64,000 bases of DNA, from contig OX465283.1 of the NCBI GenBank assembly GCA_949987705.1, forward strand, positions 74,285,720-74,349,719, read 5' to 3'. The translations under genes were made by a program, and so were the position numbers. Origin of the DNA: Thereva unica. Its lineage: Eukaryota > Arthropoda > Insecta > Diptera > Therevidae. Positions 22,400-32,236 of this stretch are shown piece after piece; within the stretch, counting starts at the first letter, position 1, and every line of letters starts with the position of its first letter. The notes under the pieces were generated by a model, which saw only the letters and a list, made by a program, of their open reading frames with translations, did no database searches and was not told the DNA's origin.

Positions 22400-22651
22400 G
22401 GAGCTGGCGAACAAAACCGGATTAGTCCGCAAAAATAAATTTTACACACTGGGTAAAAAACTAATATCAATATATGGAACTGATCCGATTTTGTTTGAAA
22501 ATGCACTTTAAAAAGCTTGTTTTGACTAACGTAGAGCCGTTTTTGATTTAAAATATTAACAGGAATAGACGCAACAGGTCTTGGACACCACGATTCGAAA
22601 AAAATGCTTTTGAAATTTGAGTGGACTACTCCGGTTTTGTTCGCCAGCTCT
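22400..22651. mobile_element. MITE of about 250 bp
   Basis: Inverted ends GAGCTGGCGAACAAAACCGG with about 28 matching bases. TTGA lies outside both ends but may be part of the repeat. AT-rich interior. Confidence 0.65.
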
Positions 22652-23079
22652 TCAATTTAAATTAAAAATAATGCAAAATTAACTTGCAAAAAAAATATAT
22701 TCTTCGAATTCAGGCTTAATTCATCCAAGGAGTTTGCCCAACTGCAATACACACAGTGCAACTAGCTGCCCAAACTCTAGGCCCCGCCCCCATAAGATTA
22801 AACGATTTTGATTTATCCCAACTGAAACCCCAACTGTCAAATCAGTTTGCCAACTGCCCCACACACGATGCGATTCAGTGACAACACAACTCAGTTTGGA
22901 CAACTAGTTGGCCTGTGGATGGGCCTCATTAGGCGTAATGGAAACATCAGACTCAACTGGCATAACGGATTCTGCAACCGTTGCTTCTGTGTCTGGGACT
23001 TCTGTTGAAGATTGAAGCGCAATTTTCGTTTTAACAGCCTTCAGTGGTTGTATGCAAATTTTTTTGGAAGAAGTTTTTA

Positions 23080-23337
23080 AGCTAAGAAATCCTCCGGCAA
23101 CTTCTTAATTTCCTTAGTGAGTATACAACACAGTCTGGAAGACAGAATACTACCAAACAAAACCTTGCAGGTATTGCACTGCCCCACAAGATTTCCGCAC
23201 GACTTTAAAGCAGCAGCACTATTATCACTGATACCTGCGCAGCGTTTCTGGAATTTTCGTTCGCAAACAAAGCACGAATAAACACCGTCTGCGAATAATT
23301 GCTTAGCGCATTTAAAACAATTTTCACTAGCGTTCAT
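23080..23337 (-). pseudogene. LINE-B ORF1: PHD-like zinc finger
   Basis: Read from the inner Met at 23337 (MNASENCFKC) rather than the upstream Met at 23394, because 23340-23394 matches a MITE family. The Cys pattern CFKC, CFVC, KRC and CNTC fits the PHD-like fingers found in ORF1 of several insect LINEs. A host PHD protein is less likely given the adjoining endonuclease frame. The frame stops near 23077 and continues in another frame. Confidence 0.5.
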
Positions 23338-23384
23338 GTTCGAAGGGCAAAATAAAAATTGTTTTTCAGTTGTAAATTTTACCG

Positions 23385-23540
23385 GAAAGTTCATGAAAAG
23401 TTGTTCGATAATTTCTCAATTTCACTTCCATCTCAACTGAATGAAGTTATTTTTACTTCATTCGATCGAATGACGAATGAAGTTGTTGAATGAACGTTGG
23501 ATATGACACACTGGGCATGAATGATCATTCATAGCCAGGG
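23385..23540 (-). repeat. Partial inverted copy of the 54092-54600 MITE
   Basis: The segment with CGAATGAAGTTGTTGAATG and CATGAATGATCATTCATAG is the reverse complement of part of the 509-bp element at 54092-54600. Ends are lost. Confidence 0.6.
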
Positions 23541-24094
23541 CAGGCGCTTTCATAGGTGAATATGGTGCACTTGCACCGGGCGCAATTGGACGAGGGCGCA
23601 ATTTGAGATTTTGAAAAAAAAATTTTGAAAAAAATTTAAAATGTTTCCATGACTTCATTTTCATAAATGAAAGGAATTAACTTTTATTACCCCGATTACT
23701 TTGTCCCAGTTTATTTTCTCAGTAAAATTTTTTGTACGTCGGATCCGGCGGACGCGAGAAGTTAAAAAATTTAACCAATTTCTGTTCCTATACCTTATCA
23801 TGCAAAAAAAGCTTCCCCTCGTTCAGGAAGTTACTCAAAATTTTCATCAAATTTCTGTCCAAGCAAGTTTACACCCGGTGGTGAGTCATCAGTGATATAG
23901 GAGTAGCAACACGTAGTGTATTTAAATATTTAAATACGCACGTGCCATAACTATCTCAGACTGGTGGAAGTGCAGCCTTAACCTCCTCAATGTAGCCACT
24001 GGAAGCTGCCTTGAAAAGGATGGGCTAATATGATCGGGCCTAACAAGCCAAAATGTAAAGTTCGTGCATTAGATTTGCGTCAGTACAGTGTACA
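23541..24094. other. Mixed repeat debris, no gene
   Basis: Around 23538-23610 a hAT-like end (CAGGGCAGGCGC, then GGGCGCAATT) is visible without a partner. Positions 23930-24040 are an inverted, about 70-75% similar copy of 18838-18945. Nothing coding is supported. Confidence 0.45.
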
Positions 24095-24298
24095 GTCAGT
24101 ATTCCCAAAACTAAAAAATATTCCGGAAGAAGAAAAGGAGATGTTTTATGGCTCTTTAGAGAGAGTATAGAGAAGCTAGCCTCGTCATGACATAAAGATA
24201 GTTATAGTCAAAATACAACGAGACAGGATTGAGCAAACTAGGACTGAATTTGAGAACCTCCTGAACGTAAGAATAAATTAAACCAATCAAAACACACA

Positions 24299-24384
24299 CG
24301 ACTGGTCGGAGCTGAGAGCTGTCGCGCAAAATTGTTTATGCCCTATGTCCTATGAGGGATTAAAGGATCGTAAAAAAGAAGAAG
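24299..24384 (+). mobile_element. 86-bp 5'-truncated RTE-like LINE insertion with 10-bp TSD
   Basis: The fragment encodes WSELRAVAQN and the last residues of the RTE-like ORF2 and ends in a (GAA)-rich tail. It is flanked by the exact duplication AAAACACACA (24289-24298 and 24385-24394). It interrupts LINE-C, whose frame continues on both sides. Confidence 0.85.
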
Positions 24385-25035
24385 AAAACACACAAGAAGA
24401 CTTGAACGATCAATGGAACGATATCAAAAGAACAATAAAAGGAACATCTGAAAATGTTCTAGGCTTCGTGCAACAAGGTCGAAGAATAGAGTGGTTTGAT
24501 GAAGAATGCGCTTAGGCGACAATGGAGAAAAACCGAATCATGCTTAATATACACAGAACAAGAAACTCTGAAGAGGAGTATAAGGAAAAGAGGCGAGCTG
24601 AGAAGTGAATGCACAACGCGAAAAAAAGGCAGCATTGGAAAGAGCAAATGAATAAAATAGAAGAATCTGCAAGTTTAAACGATGCAAGAAACTTCTACAA
24701 AAAGATAAATCAAGAACGGAAAGAATTTAAGCCTAGAGGGAAAATGTGCAAGAATAAAAGTGGGGAGAGATTAAGTAATAAGGACGAAGTATTGGCTAGA
24801 TGAGCAGGGCATTTCCAGAGTCTAGTAATAACAGTCTTTCATCTTCACACAAAGTTTTCCGCCCGTTGGTTGTGTGCGTGCATATATGAACATCACTGCT
24901 GAGCAAAACTTAACGCACACTTCGTGAACTCGTCGAGACAAAGCCAGATTTTCTCTTTGCGATAAAGTATGCAGAAAAGAAAAGGGAAGAAAATTGAATC
25001 AGCTGTTTTCTTTCATAAAAGTTCAACACCCCTCC

Positions 25036-25836
25036 ACCCTTGAAAGTGAATGAAGTTCAACTATTGGCCGAACCATCCTTACACATCTTAGGCGTGACAT
25101 TAGCCAAAGACTTGCGATGGAATGACCACATATTCCAAATCGCCAAACAAGCATCCCAGTGCTTGGGTTTTCTTAAGAGGTGCAAGTTCCTCCTCCAGCC
25201 ATCGGCCCGCGCTGTTATTTATAAATCCTACATTCGGCCTCTTCTCGAATATAACTCTCTCGTTTGGGGCGGCGCCCCAATAACCACCTTGGCATGGTTA
25301 GATAAGGTGCAAAAAAGGGCGCTCAAGTTAATTGATGACGACACCGCCTGCTCCACCATCGAGCCCTTAAGCCACCGTAGGAATGTAGCAGCACTGACAA
25401 AATTTTATCGCTACTATCATAGTGACTGTTCCTCCGAGTTAAACGCTCTCCTGCCTCCACGGCAATCTTATACCCGCAACACCAGATTAGCCCACTCGTC
25501 TCATTCCCTTCACCTGCAGCTACCCCTTTCACGCACTCAACAAGATATGAATTCGTTTGTTAATAGAACAACTCGGCTGTGGAATAATCTCTCGCAGTCA
25601 GTATTTCCGAACTCCTACAACATCCAAGAGTTCAAACGCAGGGTTCATCACCACCTTCTTCAATATCCCCCCGTACCTTTTAATCCTTAACCTATACCCC
25701 CCCACCCCCCCTCATCCCTCCCCCGTACTAAGCTTACTGCTAGACATTGCACCATGACGTGACAAATGACATGACGGACTAGTAGTACAAAGGGTGACTC
25801 CTAAGCTTAGCACTGCCACATAAAAAAAAAAAAAAA
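25036..25836 (+). mobile_element. LINE-A copy 2, 5'-truncated
   Basis: The ORF 25040-25690 encodes 216 residues of RT C-terminus (LGVTLAKDLRWNDHI, YIRPLLEYNSLVWGG), ending as in the copy at 1-666, with the same 3' UTR and a poly(A) of 15 at 25822-25836. The 5' end is cut before the RT catalytic motifs. Confidence 0.85.
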
Positions 25837-26760
25837 TCAAAACAAACGAGCAAATATGCACCAATACATCAAGTATATCCCCATATAAACTCACAAAAGT
25901 TTCCGCTGTTTTGTTGTGTGCGAACGCGTATAAAAGTGTTGCTTTCTCTCTCTGATAGCTTGACATGGTCTTTTTTTTTGTTTTTATGTGACAGACTACA
26001 TAGAGGCTTAGGGAAAGTCTCTTTGTACTGTCGACAATCTATTTTTTCGTATAGAGTGAATATCGAACAGCAGCTCTAGCCGGAAGATAGAGAGAAGAGA
26101 AAGAAGTAACTGTCACAACCTAGCCGCGATATTTTATTCCCCCTACTCACAACCATTTCGCGACTCTGACATCGTAGGCGTCGAGAACAACTCGCTGGAA
26201 GTCGTCCACAAATGAAGAGCTGGAGGAAGTTAAAAGCAGAATACTGCAGGGCAACCGAAGTTTCTATTAACTGCGTAAAGTACTTAAATTAAAAGCTCTA
26301 CACAATAAAACTAAATTTGAACTATACAAATCCCTTATAAGGGAGGTGTGGACCATGAGAACTTATTAGACGCTTTTGAGAGAAAAATCTTATGAAGCAT
26401 TATTCGCCCATCAAACGTAAACGGTATCTGGAGAATCAGATACAATGACGAACTTTGCCAAATCTACAAAGAGATAGACATCGTCAACTATATCAAAATA
26501 AATAGACTACGATGGGCAGGACATGTAGAGCGTATGCCAGAGAACAGAGCAGTGAAGAAGTAATATAAGGGTATCATAATAGGTGGCAGGCAAGCAGGAC
26601 GACCTAGGAAAAGATGTTTTGTAGCCGTAAATACAGACGCTGCACACCTGTTGAGCGTAAGAAATTGTAGGGCTCTAGCCAGTGAGCAAGAAGGTTGGAG
26701 GAGAAAACTGAAGGAGGCCAAGGCCCGATTGTAATGCCATTGAACTGAACTGAACTGATG

Positions 26761-27185
26761 CCTGCGCCATCTATGTACAAATTTAAATAAATTGTAAATA
26801 TTTCCCTGCTGGTTTTATATGGCATCACTTAATTGTTTTATATGGCATCACTTAATTGCTATCATGGTCGTCGGTGTCAGTTCCTTGGTTAAAGAGCAGT
26901 GTGTAAAATTTCTCTTTGTTGTTGTTAAAATCCAAAATGTTTAACGAAATAAAGTGGAAACTAAATAATATGCATGTAGTACGTAAATTTGTTTGTGTTT
27001 AATTTGGTTCAGGATTTATGTTTTTTAATGGTTTTATTTAGCTTGACCTCGTATATTTGTTTGTTTGTTTCTTTGGTTCAAATCTTGCGACAGCTTTTTC
27101 AACTACTTCTACTAAACCGATTCTTATGAAACTTTGCCCACACATTGAGTTCCCGTGACAATGCAATCTGACCATTTTGTAAATA
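26761..27185. other. No gene recognised
   Basis: A repeated ATGGCATCACTTAATTG (26819-26858, two copies in tandem) and a GTTT-rich run near 27055-27070 are the only patterns seen. Confidence 0.5.
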
Positions 27186-27189
27186 AATC

Positions 27190-27560
27190 AAGAAGGCGGT
27201 TCCAAGATGGCGGATGAATTTTCCAATTGAGTTCCGTATTCATTGAAACTCGGAATAAGGGGGTTTTTAGGCCCACAAATGACGATTCTGGGGTCAAAAT
27301 TTGAAAATTCAAAATGGCGGCGCCAATATGGCGGATGAATTTTGCAAATGTGTTCTGAATCAATTGAAAATAGGTATCGGGGGGTTTTTGGGGCCACAAA
27401 TGACGATTCTGTGGTCAAAATTTGAAAATTCAAAATGGCGGTGCCAATATGGCGGATGAATTTTGCAAATGTGTTCTGAATCCATTGAAAATCGGTATCG
27501 CGGGGTTTTTAGGGCCACAAATGACGATTCTGTGGTCAAAACTTGAAAATTCAATATTAC
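27190..27560 (+). repeat. Tandem repeat, about 120-bp unit, three copies
   Basis: Each unit has ATGGCGGATGAATTTT, CAAATGACGATTCTG and GGTCAAAATTTGAAAATTC. Copies two and three are nearly identical. Antisense and sense ORFs here are by-products. Confidence 0.85.
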
Positions 27561-27716
27561 TTGATCCGTTGACGCAGCGCCACAAAGTGCCCCTAGGCAT
27601 ACGACATGAGAAAACAGCACGGCTACTATTGCACGATTTCTTACCAGACGCCAGAATCTCAAAAGGTTCATGTTTGTGTTCTTATTATTTTCTAGTTTTT
27701 GGTACAGCTTATAATC

Positions 27717-27745
27717 CTTACTAATATTATAAATGCGAAAGTAAC

Positions 27746-27806
<61 letters not shown>

Positions 27807-30800
27807 TACGCTTTCACGCCTAAACCACTAAACCGATTTTGATGAAATTTGCAACAGACATAGTTTAGACCTTGGAGACGGACATAGGCTACTTTTTATG
27901 GAGAACAAAAGGGTTGAAGGGGGTGAAATGGGGTTCAATAAGTTGTAAGGGGATTTTTTTCTATTGTATAAAAAGTAACTGACTGACAGACAACGCACAA
28001 CCTAAACCGCTAGAGCTAAAGGGCTGAAATTTTGACTGTGCCTCCCTATAATGGCGTGGACATCCACTAAAAAGCGATTTTTCGAAATTCATCCCCTAAG
28101 GGGGTGAAATAGGGTTTATCCAAACCGCTGGAGCTATAGGGCTGAAATTTGGACAGTGCATCCCTATAATGGCGTGGACATCCACTAAAAAGCGATTTTT
28201 CGAAATTCATCCCCTAAGGGGGTGAAATGGGGTTTATCCAAACCGCTGGAGCTATAGGGCTGAAATTTGGACAGTGCATCCCTATAATGGCGTGGACATC
28301 CACTAAGAAGCGATTTTTCGAAATTCATCCCCTAAGGGGGTGAAATGGGGTTTATCCAAACCGTTGGAGCTATAGGGCTGAAATTTTGACAGTGCATCCC
28401 TATAATGGCGTGGACATCCACTAAGAAGTGATTTTTCGAAATTCATCCCCTAAGGGGGTGAAATGGGGTTTACGCAAACCGCTGGAGGTATAGGGCTAAA
28501 ATTTTGACAGTGCATCCCTATAATGACGTTTACATCCACTAAAAAGCGATTTTTCGAAATTCATCCCCTAAGGGGGTGAAATGGGGTTTATCCAAACCGC
28601 TGGAGCTATAGGGCTGAAATTTGGACAGTGCATCCCTATAATGGCGTGGACATCCACTAAGAAGCGATTTTTCGAAATTCATCCCCTAAGGGGGTGAAAT
28701 GGGGTTTATCCAAACCGCTGGAGCTATAGGGCTGAAATTTTGACAGTGCATCCCTATACTGACGTTTACATCCACTAAAAAGCGATTTTTCGAAATTCAT
28801 TCCCTAAGGGGGTGAAATGGGGTTTATCCAAACCGTTGGAGCTATAGGGCTGAAATTTTGACAGTGCATCCCTATAATGGCGTGGACATCCACTAAGAAG
28901 CGATTTTTCGAAATTCATCCCCTAAGGGGGTGAAATGGGGTTTACCCAAACCGCTGGAGGTATAGGGCTGAAATTTTGACAGTGCATCCCTATAATGACG
29001 TTTACATCCACTAAAAAGCGATTTTTCGAAATTCATCCCCTAAGGGGGTGAAATGGGGTTTATCCAAACCGCTGGAGCTATAGGGTTGAAATTTGGACAG
29101 TGCATCCCTATAATGGCGTGGACATCCACTAAAAAGCGATTTTTCGAAATTCATCCCCTAAGGGGGTGAAATGGGGTTTATCCAAATCGTTGAAGCTATA
29201 GGGCTGAAATTTTGACAGTGCATCCCTATACTGACGTTTACATGCACTAAAAAGCGATTTTTCGATATTCATTCCCTAAGGGGGTGAAATGGGGTTTATC
29301 CAAACCGTTGGAGCTATAGAGCTGAAATTTTTACAGTGCATCCCTATAATGGCGTGGACATCCACTAAAAAGCGATTTTTCGAAATTCATCCCCTAAGGG
29401 GGTGAAATGGGGTTTATCCAAACCGTTGGAGCTATAGGGCTGAAATTTGGACGGTGCATCCCTATAATGGCGTGGACATCCACTAAGAAGCGATTTTTCG
29501 AAATTCATCCCCTAAGGGGGTGAAATGGGGTTTATCCAAACCATTGAAGCTATAGGGCTGAAATTTTGACAGTGCATCCCTATACTGACGTTTACATCCA
29601 CTACAAAGCGATTTTTCGAAATTCATTCCCTAAGGGGGTGAAATGGGGTTTATCCAAACCGTTGGAGCTATAGGGCTGAAATTTTGACAGTGCATCCCTA
29701 TAATGGCGTGGACATCCACTAAGAAGCGATTTTTCGAAATTCATCCCCTAAGGGGGTGAAATGGGGTTTACCCAAACCGCTTTAGCTATAGGGCTGAAAT
29801 TTTGACAGTGCATCCCTATACTGACGTTTACATCCACTAAAAAGCGATTTTTCGAAATTCATTCCCTAAGGGGGTGAAATGGGGTTTATCCAAACCGTTG
29901 GAGCTATAGGGCTGAAATTTTGACAGTGCATCTCTATAATGGCGTGGACATCCACTATAGAGCAATTTTTCGAAATTCATCCCCTAAGGGGGTGAAATGG
30001 GGTTTATCCAAACCGCTGGAGCTATAGAGTTGAAATTTTAACAGTGCATCCCTATAATGACGTGGACATCCACCAAAAGAGCGATTTTTCGAAATTCATC
30101 CCCTAAAGGTGTGAAATGGGGTTTTTACAAACCCCTAAAGCTATAGGGCTGAAATTTTGACAGTGCATCCCTATAATGACGTTTACATCCACTAAAGAGC
30201 GATTTTTCGAAATTCATCCCCTAAGGGTGTGAAATGGGGTTTTTACAAACCGCTAAAGCTATAGGGCTGAAATTAGGACAGTGCATCCCTATAATGGAGT
30301 GGACATCCACTATAAAGCGATTTTTCGAAATTCATCCCCTAAGGGGGTGAAATGGAGTTTATCCAAACCGTTGGAGCTATAGGGCTGAAATTTTGACAGT
30401 GCATCCCTATAATGGCGTGGACATCCACTAAGAAGCGATTTTTCGAAATTCATCCCCTAGGGGGGAAAAGGGGTTTACCCAAACCGCTGGAGCTATAGGG
30501 CTGAAATTTTGATAGTGCATCCCTATAATGGCGTGGACATCCACTATAAGGCGATTTTTTGAAATTTATCCCCTAAGGGGGTGAAATGGGGTTTATCCAA
30601 ACCGCTGGAGCTATAGGGCTGAAATTTTGACAGTGCATCCCCTTAATGACGTGGACATCCACTAAGAAGCGATTTTTCGAAATTCATCCCCTAATAGGGT
30701 GAAATGGGGTTAACCCACACCGCTGAAGCTGGAGGGCTCTAACTTTGACCGTGCATCACTATAATGACGTGGGCATCCACTTAGGGGCGATTGAAATTTA

Positions 30801-31120
30801 TCCCCTAAGGGGGTTAAATGGGGTTAAGCCAAACCGCTGGAGCTAAACGGCTGAAATTTTGACAGTGCATCGTGGACATTTACTAAGAAGCGATTTTCGA
30901 AATTCATCCCCTAAAGGGGTGAAATTTGGTTTACCAAACTACTGGAACTACAGGGTTGAAATTTGGACAGTGCATCCCTGTAATGACATGGACATCCACT
31001 AAGAGGCGATTACTCGAAATTCATCCCCTAAGGGGATGAAATGGGGTTAACCCAAACCTCTGAAGCTGAAGGGCTGAAATTTTGACAGTGCATCCCTATA
31101 ATCACGTAGAAATGGTTGAC
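27717..31120 (-). mobile_element. Minisatellite-bearing non-autonomous element B
   Basis: Same family as element A but inverted. The left end is TCCTTACTAATATTATAA next to a (GTCT)n run at about 27749-27806. About 26 units of roughly 118 bp follow from 27990 to 31090. Some units alternate a GGCGTGGACATCC version with a GACGTTTACATCC version, suggesting a higher-order pattern. The outer end present in A (CTAGCATAAAACCC) is missing. The array stops about 680 bp before the promoter of paralogue 2. Confidence 0.8.
27749..27806 (+). repeat. (GTCT)n microsatellite
   Basis: About fourteen tetranucleotide units at the left end of element B, the reverse complement of the GACA run of element A. Confidence 0.95.
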
Positions 31121-31135
31121 TCGAAATTCACTTTA

Positions 31136-31200
31136 AAGCCTAGTTTCAAATAAAACCATTTAACTTAAAAGTTTTTTTACCTATTTTTTTTTCTCTTTAT
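31136..31200 (+). other. Possible relic of a paralogue 3' end
   Basis: TAGTTTCAAATAAAAC followed by AAAAGTTTTTTTA resembles the poly(A)-signal region after paralogues 2 and 3 (about 33361-33410, 57708-57750). The sequence is AT-rich, so the match could be chance. Confidence 0.25.
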
Positions 31201-31429
31201 TTAGTAAACGAGTGAGAAGGCAACTTCCGTTTCATATGGCAGTCCTTGTTGTCGTTCCCGATTCTGAATTTTCACAGCGTTAAATAAGTGAGAAGGCCAA
31301 CTGTCCTTGTTTTCGTTTCTGTTTTCTGAATTCACCCGTACCTGCCCAAATCAATTCAAAATTCCCGGAACGAGAACAAGGAAGTTGCACTTCAAAATAA
31401 TAAGGCATCGAGGTCTAACAGCATACCTA

Positions 31430-31790
31430 CAGAACTCATTAAGCAAGACAGAGAGGTAACTTACCAAAACCGGCATGAAGAAGCAGTGGAAATCTGGAGA
31501 CGGAAAGAAATGCCTGATGAGTAGAACGCGGGCATAGTGTGTCCTTACACAAAAAGAATACCTTCTATACTGTAGCAACTATAGAGGAATAACGCTATTG
31601 AATACAACACAAAAGTTTTATCTGTTTATACTATAGCAGACTACAACCAGAAGTGGAAAGAATATTAGGAGAATATCAATGAGGCTTTCATCCAGGAAGA
31701 TCCACAACAGACCAGCTATTTGTACTCAAAGAAACCCTAGAAAAGGCTGTTCAATTTAACATAAACATCCAATTTGTGTTAATAAAATAT
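31430..31790 (+). pseudogene. LINE-C reverse transcriptase fragment
   Basis: Frames read CSNYRGITLLNT after IWRRKEMPDE, then (in another frame) GEYQ and FHPGRSTTDQLFVLKETLEKA-like sequence. These are RT motifs in correct order. Many stops. It ends abruptly at the start of the conserved promoter of paralogue 2. Confidence 0.7.
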
Positions 31791-32236
31791 TGTGAATTCA
31801 ATTACTTTATTACTCATGCTGGACTTCGCCAAGAAACACTAACATGAAAAAAGCAAAAGCTTGTTACACAAGAAGAATGCGAATGTTGCGCAATAATCGG
31901 CGTGTATTATTCGTACACGCAGGATTCTGTTTCTAATTTATTGCAGATTGTTTGCTTTCAAAATGCAAACAGCATTGATCCAAAACACCCATTTTGCTGC
32001 GCAATACCAGCTACTATGTCGAGAAATATAACATTGGAGAAAGAAGTTCTTTTTTTAATCCAGTTGCACAATTGTTTAATTTCGAAAATATGGATTTTAG
32101 ACGACCTTCGAAATTTTTCCCGTTTATTTTGGCTCGATCAATATTTGTTTCACTGTGGGTGGTTAAGCGTCCGTATTCAGTATAAAAAGGAAGCAGCTTG
32201 CCCAAAATTGAATATAACCTATTTTTTGTAGAAATA
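31784..32236 (+). promoter_or_regulatory. Promoter of paralogue 2
   Basis: Conserved with paralogue 1 over its whole length and with paralogue 3 over about 310 bp. TATAAAAAGG is at 32181-32190, 56 bp before the ATG. A conserved inverted pair GTTTGC/GCAAAC lies at 31950-31955 and 31965-31970. TGTTTGC is a forkhead-type core, which is an inference from motif only. TTTTGCTGCGCAAT near 31991-32004 is also conserved. Confidence 0.8.
32181..32190 (+). promoter_or_regulatory. TATA box of paralogue 2
   Basis: TATAAAAAGG, at the same distance from the start codon as in the other two copies (10792 and 56646). Confidence 0.85.

Larger units (their letters stand above)
20760..22925. mobile_element. 2.2-kb TIR-flanked composite
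   Basis: GGCCCATCCAC and its inverted copy end a pair of about 44-bp inverted repeats that continue through CCAACTAGTTG. The interior carries several other repeats: a MITE end (21025-21075), a tRNA-like SINE head (about 21677-21745), a dispersed repeat (21860-22060) and a MITE (22400-22651). It could be one large element or two MITEs in opposite orientation. No transposase seen. Confidence 0.55.
18950..23400 (-). mobile_element. LINE-B (Jockey/CR1-like), ORF1 and ORF2 start, twice interrupted
   Basis: On the minus strand the order is: ORF1 with a PHD-like Cys/His region (23337-23080), a frame-shifted ORF1 stretch (about 23070-22926), TIR element 20760-22925, TIR element 19839-20663, ORF1 end (about 19560-19230) and endonuclease start (about 19190-18970). 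The ORF1 end has EELWTTVSSKKVRNEKK and, after a frame change, NPAYWPEGIQVRTF. The endonuclease reads FYYQNIRGMRSKVHDI and IVLTETWLTGD. The 5' region is relatively complete; RT is missing. Clade by motif style only. Confidence 0.7.
24095..26760 (+). mobile_element. LINE-C remnants: endonuclease, linker and C-terminus
   Basis: Pieces in order on +: an endonuclease scrap (about 24130-24230, with RHDIKIV), the linker (24395-24830, with RRIEWFDEECA and MNKIEESASLNDARNFYKK) and the C-terminal region (about 26380-26735, with INRLRWAGHVERMPE, GRPRKRC and EQEGWRRKL). A (TGAAC)n tail ends near 26757. An RTE tail (24299-24384) and LINE-A copy 2 (25036-25836) are nested in it. Stops and frame changes are frequent. 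An RT fragment of the same type lies at 31430-31790. Confidence 0.7.

Noticed and set aside
32198..32236. Upstream ATG adding 13 residues to paralogue 2
   Set aside because: It would hide the signal peptide, lies within the leader close to TATA, and is not shared by paralogues 1 and 3.
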